Below, one piece after another: positions 1 to 6,768 of a DNA stretch of 46,923 bases. Location: assembly GCA_021781855.1 (NCBI GenBank), contig JAJXWC010000001.1, positions 1-46,923 of the forward strand. Direction: 5' to 3'. The translations under genes were made by a program, and so were the position numbers. Position 1 is the stretch's first letter. Each line of letters opens with the position of its first letter. The notes below the pieces were generated by a model, which saw only the letters and a list, made by a program, of their open reading frames with translations, had not been told where the DNA came from and did not search any database. Source of the DNA: Bacillota bacterium (GTDB lineage: Bacteria; Bacillota; Bacilli; Lactobacillales; Streptococcaceae).

Positions 1-12
1 ATGTTTGTATAG

Positions 13-261
13 CGGTTAGTTTCAATTCCTGGTACACCACCTGACTTGTTAAATCCTCCAAAGGGTGATGCGTTTGCAGCACGTAATAAATATGCTTTGG
101 ATATTGATTTTGAAGAGGAACCTCCATTCTTTGAAGTGTCTCCGACACATTTTGCTAAAACGTGGTTGCTTGATTCCAGGGCACCAAAAGTTGAGCCATC
201 TGATAATATCAAGGCACGCTGGGCGCGTTGGGCAAAAATGGCGAAAGGAGAGGCTGAATAA
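13..261 (+). CDS. oppD: Oligopeptide ABC transporter ATPase OppD, C-terminal part
   Basis: C-terminal end of the OppD ATP-binding subunit of the oligopeptide importer. It contains the family tail SIPGTPPDLLNPPKGDAFA, followed by an acidic stretch and FAKTWLLD. The OppD/DppD-specific C-terminal region normally lies after the nucleotide-binding domain; that domain would be upstream of the window. Reading the same frame back, an in-frame TAG stands at 10-12, directly before the codons for RLVSIPG, so the first 12 bases do not continue the OppD reading frame. This may be an edge or assembly artefact, or a real disruption. The stop codon TAA (259-261) shares one base with the oppF start, indicating translational coupling. 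Confidence 0.85.
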   Translation, partial: RLVSIPGTPPDLLNPPKGDAFAARNKYALDIDFEEEPPFFEVSPTHFAKTWLLDSRAPKVEPSDNIKARWARWAKMAKGEAE

Positions 262-1202
262 TGACTGAAGAAAGAAAAAAATTGGTCGAGTTGAAAAATC
301 TGAATTTGATTTTCAACAAGGGCAAGCGCAATGCTAACAAAGCAATTAACAACGTTTCTTTTGATATCTATGAGGGTGAAACTTTCGGGCTTGTTGGTGA
401 GTCTGGTTCTGGAAAGACGACAATTGGTCGTGCAATTTTGAAGCTTTACGATAAAGATATTGATAGCGGTGAAATTCTTTTTAATGGAAAAGATGTTCGG
501 ACGCTGAAAGGGCAAGAATTAAAAGATTTTCGCTCAAGTGCACAAATGATTTTCCAAGACCCGCAGGCGTCTTTAAATGGTAGGATGCGTGTCAAAGATG
601 TAGTTGCTGAAGGAATTGATGTCAATGGACTTGCTAAGAACGCTGATGAGCGTACAGCGCAAGTTGAATCTTTGCTTAAATTGGTAGGATTGAACCATGA
701 CCATTTGACTCGTTATCCACATGAATTTTCTGGAGGACAGCGTCAACGTATTGGGATTGCACGTGCACTTGCGGTACGTCCGAAATTTATTGTTGCCGAT
801 GAACCAATTTCTGCCTTGGACGTCTCGATTCAGGCACAGGTTGTCAATCTAATGCGTGACATACAGGACAAAGAAGGGCTGACTTATTTGTTTATTGCCC
901 ATGATTTGTCAATGGTAAAATATATTTCTGATAGGATTGGTGTAATGCATTGGGGTAAGATTTTGGAAATTGGGACTTCTGAGCAAGTTTATAATCATCC
1001 CATCCATCCCTATACAAAGAGTTTGCTAAGTTCAATTCCTTCGCCAGACCCTATTTCTGAACGGCAAAGGACACCGATTGTTTATGACCCAACAGCTGAA
1101 ACTGATGGTCAAGAACGTGAAATGCGTGAGATTTTGCCGGGACATTTCGTTTTTTCAACAGAAACTGAAGCAGCTGAATACAAAAGAACAGCAACTTTAT
1201 AA
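261..1202 (+). CDS. oppF: Oligopeptide ABC transporter ATP-binding protein OppF
   Basis: Second ATPase subunit of the Opp peptide importer, acting on the cytoplasmic face of the membrane with OppD and the OppBC permeases. The 313-residue protein has Walker A GESGSGKTT, signature FSGGQRQRIGIARAL, Walker B FIVADEPISALD, the H-loop in IAHDLSMV, and the OppF-type C-terminal region with HPYTKSLLSSIP. Length is normal for OppF. AAAGGAG at 244-250 lies 10 bases before the ATG, inside the oppD end. A terminator follows directly (1211-1240), so oppF is the last gene of its transcript; in L. lactis, as I remember it, oppBCA follow oppF, so the order here resembles the streptococcal arrangement. Confidence 0.95.
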   Translation: MTEERKKLVELKNLNLIFNKGKRNANKAINNVSFDIYEGETFGLVGESGSGKTTIGRAILKLYDKDIDSGEILFNGKDVRTLKGQELKDFRSSAQMIFQDPQASLNGRMRVKDVVAEGIDVNGLAKNADERTAQVESLLKLVGLNHDHLTRYPHEFSGGQRQRIGIARALAVRPKFIVADEPISALDVSIQAQVVNLMRDIQDKEGLTYLFIAHDLSMVKYISDRIGVMHWGKILEIGTSEQVYNHPIHPYTKSLLSSIPSPDPISERQRTPIVYDPTAETDGQEREMREILPGHFVFSTETEAAEYKRTATL

Positions 1203-1210
1203 CATATTTT

Positions 1211-1240
1211 AATGAGTTCACTAAAAGTAAACTCATTTTT
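1211..1240 (+). terminator. Intrinsic terminator of the opp operon
   Basis: Perfect 8-bp stem AATGAGTT (1211-1218) with AACTCATT (1230-1237) followed by Ts, 9 bases after the oppF stop. Confidence 0.8.
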
Positions 1241-1337
1241 AATACGAAAATTGCAAACGTTTTTCTAAATTATTTTTGTTTCGTTTAAGTTTTATATCTT
1301 AAAATGGTAAAATCTTTTTGAAAGAAGGAATATAAAA

Positions 1338-1484
1338 ATGAATGAAAATATAATTTTAAAAGAAGCGATGTTTGCTTTGAAACATGCAGAAAATGCAGAT
1401 GAACGCGGGCAAGTTTTGCACGAATTTGCATTACAACTGGCTCAGCCTGAATATACAAAATTAGTAGAGTTAGTGATGCATTAA
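1338..1484 (+). CDS. Small hypothetical protein (48 aa)
   Basis: Short gene, product not recognised. The 48-residue protein is predicted helical and acidic in the middle (KHAENADERGQVLHEFALQL) and ends PEYTKLVELVMH. AAAGAAGGA at 1321-1329 is a plausible ribosome binding site 8 bases before the ATG, and a terminator (1514-1538) follows, so it looks like a monocistronic gene. The last 13 codons, stop and following 14 bases (1442-1499) recur as a direct repeat at 2667-2724, downstream of the neighbouring two-gene cassette. No signal peptide or membrane segment is seen. Confidence 0.55.
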   Translation: MNENIILKEAMFALKHAENADERGQVLHEFALQLAQPEYTKLVELVMH

Positions 1485-1499
1485 GCAAAAGCAAATTTT
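1442..1499 (+). repeat. 58-bp direct repeat, copy 1
   Basis: Covers the end of the 48-aa gene plus GCAAAAGCAAATTTT. By eye it is identical to 2667-2724. The two copies bracket the secreted-protein cassette. Confidence 0.9.
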
Positions 1500-1513
1500 A
1501 TTCATGAAATCGT

Positions 1514-1538
1514 AACCATCCATCCAATGGGTGGTTTT
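1514..1538 (+). terminator. Terminator after the 48-aa gene
   Basis: AACCATCC pairs with GGGTGGTT (one G-U pair) around a 7-base loop, followed by a T-rich tail. Confidence 0.65.
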
Positions 1539-1628
1539 TATTGACTCTTCCAGAAATAACTGACTGGACATTGTAATTAGAGGTTGGTCTATAATTTTAT
1601 GATAAAATAAAAAAATTATGATTTATTC

Positions 1629-1657
1629 TTGACAAAATAGAAAAATCGAATTATAAT
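1629..1657 (+). promoter_or_regulatory. Promoter of the secreted-protein cassette
   Basis: Consensus TTGACA (1629-1634), a 17-base spacer and TATAAT (1652-1657). It drives a leader of about 225 nt before the gene at 1892. Confidence 0.85.
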
Positions 1658-1663
1658 AAATTT

Positions 1664-1891
1664 ATAAGAAAGATTCGGATTATTTAATGCGAATTTTTCA
1701 TAAATGAGCACAAGTGAAAAGTAGTGGATGCGCAGCCACCTTTGTCACTCAAGATTTGAAGTACGTACTCTTAGAAAGCAGGTTTATCAAAATGAAAAAA
1801 ATGTTGTCGTAGCTTGGAGTTTCTCCGAAAGTCCAAGCTCACAGTGAGCTTTTTGTTCTGTAGAACAAAAGTATTTTAATGGAGAAAAATC
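1664..1891 (+). promoter_or_regulatory. Long structured leader with overlapping hairpins
   Basis: The 5' leader holds a possible 6-codon mini-ORF (MKKMLS, 1792-1812) followed by three inverted repeats. Hairpin 1 is AGCTTGGA/TCCAAGCT (1811-1839). Hairpin 2 is AGCTCA-CAG-TGAGCT (1836-1850) followed by TTTT, which is terminator-like. Hairpin 3 is a perfect 9-bp TTTTGTTCT/AGAACAAAA (1851-1870). Hairpins 1 and 2 share AGCT at 1836-1839 and cannot both form; hairpin 3 sequesters the T-run of hairpin 2. This suggests an attenuator, but no ligand or riboswitch class is recognised. A GGAGA ribosome binding site (1881-1885) precedes the gene. Confidence 0.5.
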
Positions 1892-2335
1892 ATGAAAAAT
1901 ATTAAACTATATGCAATCGGTCTTTTGGGTATCGTCACTGTCAGTGTGTGTGGAACATCTGTATCTGCTGCAACAAGTTCTCCAAAACAAACAATCAGCA
2001 TTTCCAAAGCACAGAAGGTGGTGTTAAAAAATGGAATTGAGGGAAACGGAGGAGATGCGAAAATTTATGGTACGAGCTCTGGAGCATGGTGGTCAGTAAA
2101 GCCTAATGCATTCATTGGATATTATTTTGTTGGTGAAGTGTACGTGACATATAGAAATGCTTCCTATAAACCTGTAACGCTTTATGTGGGAGGAGTCCAT
2201 ACCGCAGGAGGAAGCCTTACTGGAGATGTGTATTTTTCACATCACTCTGGAGGAACGGCACATCTATACGGTAAAGCTGAAGATGTGTTGGGGGATACTT
2301 TTTGGACATTAGCAGATGTTCAAACAAACTTTTAA
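1892..2335 (+). CDS. Secreted protein of unknown function (147 aa)
   Basis: Exported protein, family not recognised. Residues 1-28 form a Sec signal peptide (MKNIK, hydrophobic core IGLLGIVTVSVCG, cleavage near VSAA). The mature part of about 119 residues is rich in Gly, Tyr, Val and Trp (GAWWSVKP, GYYFVGEVYVTY, LYVGGVHTAGGS, SHHSGGTAH) and probably forms beta strands. It lacks cysteines after cleavage, an LPXTG motif and a lipobox, so it should be released. Size, strong own promoter, long leader and a small cytosolic partner 15 bp downstream would suit a bacteriocin-like or other exported effector with a helper or immunity gene, but that is inference only. It resembles lactococcin 972 only in being Gly- and aromatic-rich. 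Confidence 0.75.
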   Translation: MKNIKLYAIGLLGIVTVSVCGTSVSAATSSPKQTISISKAQKVVLKNGIEGNGGDAKIYGTSSGAWWSVKPNAFIGYYFVGEVYVTYRNASYKPVTLYVGGVHTAGGSLTGDVYFSHHSGGTAHLYGKAEDVLGDTFWTLADVQTNF

Positions 2336-2350
2336 TAGAAAGTTTATAGG

Positions 2351-2635
2351 ATGTTTGAAACGGTAATAAAGCGTCATTTGAAAAATAGAGGGATACCACT
2401 AGATTGTCTAGAGGTAGAGCATAATATTAACGAAGTAATTTTCATAATTAAAAATGAAAATGAACTTGAATTAGTGAATATTATCATGCTTTTTAGTAGC
2501 TTGTTTTCATTCCCTAAAGTTCGATATTCCTATACAGTTGTGGGAAAAGCTAACTCAGATAGAGTTGATTATGTCAGTTTTATAGTGAGTTGTTCGGAAT
2601 TTGAAAAGCTAAATGAATATTTTGGACAAAAATAA
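2351..2635 (+). CDS. Small hypothetical protein (94 aa), cassette partner
   Basis: Unrecognised 94-residue soluble protein with no signal peptide or clear membrane segment. It has mixed charge at the N-terminus (ETVIKRHLKNRG), a hydrophobic middle (ELVNIIMLFSSLFSFP) and a C-terminal EFEKLNEYFGQK. It starts 15 bp after the secreted-protein stop, with a weak ribosome binding site (TAGGA at 2347-2351 overlaps the ATG; AGAAAG lies upstream), so it is probably co-transcribed and possibly translationally coupled. Low-GC composition matches the secreted gene and differs from prfC. An immunity or chaperone role is possible but unproven. Confidence 0.6.
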   Translation: MFETVIKRHLKNRGIPLDCLEVEHNINEVIFIIKNENELELVNIIMLFSSLFSFPKVRYSYTVVGKANSDRVDYVSFIVSCSEFEKLNEYFGQK

Positions 2636-2666
2636 ATAAGCAAGTTATAAAAAAGCAAAAATAAGT

Positions 2667-2724
2667 TCAGCCTGAATATACAAAATTAGTAGAGTTAGTG
2701 ATGCATTAAGCAAAAGCAAATTTT
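2667..2724 (+). repeat. 58-bp direct repeat, copy 2
   Basis: Second copy of 1442-1499, now without the 5' part of the 48-aa gene. It is followed by a different terminator (2732-2758). Confidence 0.9.
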
Positions 2725-2731
2725 CATTGAA

Positions 2732-2758
2732 GCAGACTGTAAAAACGGTCTGTTTTTT
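2732..2758 (+). terminator. Terminator after the cassette
   Basis: CAGAC/GTCTG stem around an A-rich loop, followed by six Ts. Confidence 0.65.
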
Positions 2759-2760
2759 GT

Positions 2761-2879
2761 TATAATTGAGTTCACAGGAGCTGAAGACTGGAAAAAAGAT
2801 AAATCTTGGAACCTTGCTACGCAAGAACCCAAGATTTCCTATTTTTCAAGTCTTCATTGCGCTCCTGCTCACATCTTGC
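2761..2879 (+). ncRNA. Tandem hairpin unit 1 (possible small RNA)
   Basis: A 119-base unit beginning with TATAAT (2761-2766). It folds into one long hairpin: CAGGAGC (2775-2781) with GCTCCTG (2861-2867), GAAGACT (2783-2789) with AGTCTTC (2849-2855), AAATCTTGG (2801-2809) with CCAAGATTT (2829-2837), capped by CTTGC-TAC-GCAAG (2813-2825). Its end holds TTGCGC (2857-2862), 17 bases before the TATAAT (2880-2885) that opens unit 2. The following unit has the same length, end motifs and fold with different arm sequences. Whether it is transcribed as an RNA or acts as DNA or leader structure is not shown by sequence. Confidence 0.5.
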
Positions 2880-2998
2880 TATAATTGAGTTCGGCTTTGC
2901 TAAAAGAAATGAAGAGAGACAAATCGCTTCGAGAAACGATGTTTCTTACACGATTTTCTATTTTTCGTTCTTTTATTGCGTTTAGCCTCACATTTTGG
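2880..2998 (+). ncRNA. Tandem hairpin unit 2 (possible small RNA)
   Basis: Second 119-base unit, starting TATAATTGAGTTC like unit 1 and sharing ATTTTCTATTTTTC-type and ATTGCG...CCTCACA blocks at the same offsets. Arms differ from unit 1 but still pair: GCTAAA with TTTAGC, AAATCG with CGATTT, GAGAAAC with GTTTCTT at the tip. It carries TTGCGT (2976-2981), 17 bases, then CATAAT (2999-3004), a plausible promoter for prfC. The conserved architecture with changed arms looks like covariation within a duplicated structured element. Confidence 0.5.
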
Positions 2999-3004
2999 CA
3001 TAAT
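2976..3004 (+). promoter_or_regulatory. Candidate prfC promoter
   Basis: TTGCGT, 17-base spacer, CATAAT, at the same phase as the promoter-like hexamers of the two preceding 119-bp units. Confidence 0.6.
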
Positions 3005-3065
3005 AATATGAACTACTCATTTTGAGATGAGTGATGGGCCTAAAAATTGAATGGAATATACAATA

Positions 3066-4622
3066 ATGAATAGAGAAGAAGAAATCAAGAAACGGCGCAC
3101 GTTTGCGATTATTTCTCACCCGGATGCAGGGAAAACAACGATTACAGAGCAGCTTTTAAAATTTGGTGGTGCCATCCGTGAAGCGGGAACGGTTAAGGCG
3201 CGTAAGACGGGAAATTTCGCCAAGTCGGACTGGATGGATATTGAAAAAGAGCGTGGTATTTCGGTCACGTCATCGGTTATGCAGTTTGACTATGCGGGCA
3301 AGCGGGTCAATATCTTGGATACACCAGGACACGAGGATTTTTCGGAGGACACTTATCGGACGCTGATGGCGGTAGATGCGGCGGTAATGGTCATTGACAG
3401 CGCCAAGGGTATCGAAGCACAGACGAAAAAGCTTTTTCAGGTCGTCAAGCACCGTAATATTCCTGTCTTTACCTTTATCAATAAGCTCGACCGGGATGGA
3501 CGAGAGCCACTGGACTTGCTCTCCGAGCTGGAGGAGATTTTGGGTATCCAGTCGGTACCGATGAATTGGCCGATTGGAATGGGAAAGAATTTTCAGGGCT
3601 TGTATGATATGCGACATCAACGAGTGGAGGTTTATCAGCCTGTAGGAGATGAGCGATTTGTGGATTTTGCTGAGATTGAACATCACCCGTTGGCGCAAAA
3701 TCCATTTTACGCACAGGCTTTGGAAGATGCTGAGCTTTTGCAGGATGCTGGAAATGAGTTTGATGAGGCGGCAATCATCGCAGGGCAGCTAACACCTGTA
3801 TTTTTTGGCTCAGCGTTGACGAGTTTTGGGGTGCAGACTTTCCTTGAGACCTTCTTGCAGTATGCGCCAGAGCCGCATGCGCACAAGACAGTAGATGACA
3901 CGGAAATTGAGCCGTTTAATCCTGATTTTTCAGGTTTTGTTTTCAAAATTCAGGCAAATATGGACCCACGCCATCGTGATAGAATTGCTTTTGTGCGGAT
4001 TGTCTCGGGTGAATTTGAACGTGGTATGAGCGTAAAATTATTGCGCACGGGAAAAGAAGTGAAACTCTCCAATGTGACACAGTTTATGGCGGAAACCCGC
4101 GAAAATGTGGAAAATGCCGTTGCTGGAGACATCATTGGGGTCTATGATACGGGAACTTATCAGGTGGGAGATACACTTGCCAGCCGACTAAAAACGGCTT
4201 TTGAACCACTGCCGACCTTTACACCAGAGCTTTTTATGCGGGTACAGGCGAAAAATGTCATGAAGCAGAAGTCTTTTCATAAAGGAATTGAGCAGCTTGT
4301 GCAGGAAGGGGCAATTCAGCTTTACACCAACTATACCACGGGTGATATCATGTTGGGTGCCGTCGGCCAGCTTCAATTTGAGGTCTTCAAAGACCGGATG
4401 GAGCGTGAGTACAATGCGGAAATCGTGATGACCCCGATGGGTAATAAAACGGTACGTTGGATTAAACCAGAGGATTTGGACGAAAAAATGTCAAGCTCAC
4501 GGAATATCTTGGCACGCGACCGATTTGACCACCCGCTGTTCTTGTTTGAAAATGACTTTGCGATGCGCTGGTTTAAGGATAAGTATCCAGATGTGGAGTT
4601 GATGGAGCAGTTTTCCGTGTAA
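3066..4622 (+). CDS. prfC: Peptide chain release factor 3
   Basis: RF3 GTPase, which recycles RF1/RF2 from the ribosome after peptide release. It shows G1 SHPDAGKTT, switch II DTPGHEDF, G4 NKLD, the RF3-typical KSDWMDIEKERGISVTSSV and a C-terminal LFMRVQAKNVMKQKSF domain. The start at 3066 (MNREEEIKKRRTF) is preferred because GGAA at 3054-3057 then sits at a workable distance; ATG 3051 would add five residues but lacks a ribosome binding site. Length of about 518 residues fits the family. It is monogenic between the hairpin-unit promoter and a terminator. Confidence 0.95.
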   Translation: MNREEEIKKRRTFAIISHPDAGKTTITEQLLKFGGAIREAGTVKARKTGNFAKSDWMDIEKERGISVTSSVMQFDYAGKRVNILDTPGHEDFSEDTYRTLMAVDAAVMVIDSAKGIEAQTKKLFQVVKHRNIPVFTFINKLDRDGREPLDLLSELEEILGIQSVPMNWPIGMGKNFQGLYDMRHQRVEVYQPVGDERFVDFAEIEHHPLAQNPFYAQALEDAELLQDAGNEFDEAAIIAGQLTPVFFGSALTSFGVQTFLETFLQYAPEPHAHKTVDDTEIEPFNPDFSGFVFKIQANMDPRHRDRIAFVRIVSGEFERGMSVKLLRTGKEVKLSNVTQFMAETRENVENAVAGDIIGVYDTGTYQVGDTLASRLKTAFEPLPTFTPELFMRVQAKNVMKQKSFHKGIEQLVQEGAIQLYTNYTTGDIMLGAVGQLQFEVFKDRMEREYNAEIVMTPMGNKTVRWIKPEDLDEKMSSSRNILARDRFDHPLFLFENDFAMRWFKDKYPDVELMEQFSV

Positions 4623-4635
4623 TTGAGAGATAAAG

Positions 4636-4667
4636 GCATTCTGTCAGTGATGACAGAGCTTTTTTCG
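4636..4667 (+). terminator. prfC terminator
   Basis: CTGTCA-GTGA-TGACAG (4641-4656), then GCTTTTTT. Confidence 0.8.
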
Positions 4668-4725
4668 TTTATCATGAAAAAATTTTCAAGAAAATAAACG
4701 ATAATAGGAATTTTCTTTGAAATTG

Positions 4726-4825
4726 TGATATAATAGATAGGTTACGTCAGGCGTCATTCAAATTTTCGCCTGTAAGAATAAATTAGATGCGCGGAAGCGC
4801 AAATTAGAATAATATAGGTGAATTT
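4726..4825 (+). promoter_or_regulatory. Extended -10 promoter and hairpin leader of the DEAD-box helicase gene
   Basis: TGATATAAT (4726-4734) is an extended -10 without a clear -35. The roughly 85-nt leader holds CAGGCG/CGCCTG (4748-4772) and a stable TGCGC-GGAA-GCGCA hairpin with a GNRA loop (4788-4801). Structured leaders are common on cold-induced helicase mRNAs; that role is inference here. Confidence 0.65.
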
Positions 4826-6409
4826 TTGAAATTTAATGAACTTGGGCTCTCAGAGTCCACTTTGACGACGCTTGCGGCTATCGGATACGAGACACCAACG
4901 CCCATTCAGGAGCAAACGATTCAGCTTGCTTTGGCGGGGCATGATGTGATTGGGCAGGCTCAGACAGGAACAGGTAAGACTGCGGCATTTGGGCTTCCCA
5001 CGATTGAAAAGATTGACGAGCATGGTGGTTTGCAGGCTTTGATTATTGCACCAACACGTGAACTTGCGGTGCAGAATCAAGAGGAACTTTTCCGTTTTGG
5101 CAAGGGAAAATCTTTGAAAGTCCGCATTGTTTATGGTGGTTCCAGTATTGAAAAACAGATTAAAGCACTAAAATCAGGTGCACATATTGTGGTCGGAACA
5201 CCAGGGCGAATTGTTGATTTGATTAAGCGCAAAGCCCTTAATTTGTCAGGACTTACGACCTTGATTCTTGATGAAGCGGACGAAATGCTGAATATGGGCT
5301 TTCTTGAAGATATCGAATTTATCATCAATCAAACACCTGAAACACGTCAAACCTTGCTTTTTAGTGCAACAATGCCGAACGATATCAAGAAAATCGGCGT
5401 GAAATTTATGAAAAATCCGCAGCACGTTAAGGTAGCATCAAAAGAAATGACGGCGGACAATATTGACCAGTATTTCATCAAGGCAAAAGAGTTTGAGAAG
5501 TTTGACATTTTGACGCGCTTGCTTGATGTTGAGCGCCCTGAACTAGCGATTATTTTTGGACGAACAAAACGACGTGTTGATGAGATTACACGTGGACTGA
5601 AAATTCGTGGTTATCGTGCAGAAGGTATTCATGGCGACCTTGACCAAGGGAAACGCTTGAGTGTTTTGCGTGATTTTAAGGCGGGGCGTCTGGATATCCT
5701 CGTGGCAACGGATGTTGCGGCGCGCGGACTTGATATTTCTGGTGTGACACACGTTTACAACTACGATATCACACAAGACCAGGAAAGTTATGTTCACCGG
5801 ATTGGACGTACTGGGCGTGCGGGCAAATCTGGCCGTTCAGTGACGTTGGTTTCTTACAACGAAATGGGCTATTTGCGCGCCATTGAAAATTTGACGAAAA
5901 AGCCGATGAAAGGCTTGAAACCACCGACAAAGGAAGAAGCTTATCGTGCTTCACTTGGCGTTGCGATGGACGAAGTCAAACGCGATTTGACGAATGATGA
6001 ACTCGCTGATAAACTGGTCAAATTCGATAAACAAGCGGCTAAGCTTTTGGAAGAATTTGATGCAAAGACACTGGTCGCATTGCTTATACAAGGACGCGTC
6101 AAAGACCCTGATACGATGGAAAAAGTCGATATCGCAGCTGAACGTCCATTGCCATTTAATAACGGCGAAGCTGGATTTAAGGGGAAAAAAGGCAAAGGCA
6201 GCGGACGTTTTGGCAAAGGACGTGGTGACCGTGATGACCGAGGTCCTAAACGAAATTGGCGTGACCGTGACGATAATAATCGTGGAGGTTATCGCGGCAA
6301 GCGTGATGACCGTCGTGATGAACACAAATCTGATAATAAAAAACCGCGCCCACGCACAGGAGCTGAGAAAAAAGCTGGCTTCGTAATGCGTAATCGTGGA
6401 GATAAATAA
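4826..6409 (+). CDS. cshA: DEAD-box ATP-dependent RNA helicase, CshA type
   Basis: RNA helicase for mRNA decay, ribosome assembly and cold growth. Motifs in order: Q-motif PTPIQEQTI, motif I AQTGTGKT, Ia PTRELA, Ib TPGR, II DEAD, III SAT, then helicase C domain with ARGLD and VI HRIGRTGRAG. After about residue 430 comes a basic RG/RD-rich tail typical of CshA-type enzymes. The start is a TTG (MKFNELGLS) with AGGTG 6-8 bases upstream; no other start fits the conserved N-terminus. The 527-residue length is normal for the family. The gene is followed by a repeat-element hairpin (6420-6449) that can act as its terminator. Confidence 0.92.
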   Translation: MKFNELGLSESTLTTLAAIGYETPTPIQEQTIQLALAGHDVIGQAQTGTGKTAAFGLPTIEKIDEHGGLQALIIAPTRELAVQNQEELFRFGKGKSLKVRIVYGGSSIEKQIKALKSGAHIVVGTPGRIVDLIKRKALNLSGLTTLILDEADEMLNMGFLEDIEFIINQTPETRQTLLFSATMPNDIKKIGVKFMKNPQHVKVASKEMTADNIDQYFIKAKEFEKFDILTRLLDVERPELAIIFGRTKRRVDEITRGLKIRGYRAEGIHGDLDQGKRLSVLRDFKAGRLDILVATDVAARGLDISGVTHVYNYDITQDQESYVHRIGRTGRAGKSGRSVTLVSYNEMGYLRAIENLTKKPMKGLKPPTKEEAYRASLGVAMDEVKRDLTNDELADKLVKFDKQAAKLLEEFDAKTLVALLIQGRVKDPDTMEKVDIAAERPLPFNNGEAGFKGKKGKGSGRFGKGRGDRDDRGPKRNWRDRDDNNRGGYRGKRDDRRDEHKSDNKKPRPRTGAEKKAGFVMRNRGDK

Positions 6410-6410
6410 A

Positions 6411-6732
6411 GTGGAGCTTATTTAGTGGGAGTTAAAACTCCCACTAAATTTTTGAGTATCCGTTCGCTTTTGTCTTTCACTATGCAGATAGCGCTATTTA
6501 TCTCGACCTTTAGACGAGATGTTAGCAGATGCTGTTGGAATAAAATAATAGCTCTGAAAAGGGCTTTTTTGGTACAGAAATATGCTGTAAGGAAGGCTTG
6601 TAAATAATGTCTACTCGGGAGAGAATTTTCCGTAAGTCTGGTCGCATGGACTTCTAGTCAACAGCTTAGAATAGAATAAGGTGCTCGTCTTTTGCAACAT
6701 GAAGTATGTAAACATGCAGTACTGAGATAAAA
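6411..6732 (+). repeat. Interspersed repeat, type A, full length
   Basis: Fills the helicase-era gap. It begins GGAGCTTATTTAGTGGG, includes the perfect 14-bp inverted repeat ATTTAGTGGGAGTT (6420-6433) with its complement (6436-6449) followed by Ts, and ends ATGCAGTACTGAGATAAAA (6714-6732). The interior differs from other copies. No coding potential is seen in the gap. Confidence 0.7.
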
Positions 6733-6735
6733 GTG

Positions 6736-6762
6736 AAAAATCTTACGGATTTTTGGTATAAT
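6736..6762 (+). promoter_or_regulatory. Terminator-like hairpin fused to era promoter
   Basis: AAAAATC-TTACG-GATTTTT hairpin (6736-6754), whose T-run leads directly into the extended -10 TGGTATAAT (6754-6762). The -10 ends 6 bases before the era ATG, so transcripts would be leaderless. The same layout occurs at 45529-45565. Confidence 0.65.
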
Positions 6763-6768
6763 CTAGGT

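Noticed and set aside
1251..1265. cre-like TTGCAAACGTTTTTC upstream of the 48-aa gene
   Set aside because: Three mismatches to consensus at defined positions and no sugar gene nearby.
1892..2335. Lactococcin 972-type bacteriocin
   Set aside because: Similar size and Gly/aromatic content, but the family motifs are not present and no ABC transporter or typical immunity gene lies nearby; left as unknown secreted protein.
1442..2724. Phage or ICE attachment sites at the 58-bp repeats
   Set aside because: No integrase, tRNA target or mobility gene between or beside the repeats.
6733..6768. Longer Era from GTG 6733
   Set aside because: Would place the promoter -10 inside the coding region and adds residues unknown in Era.
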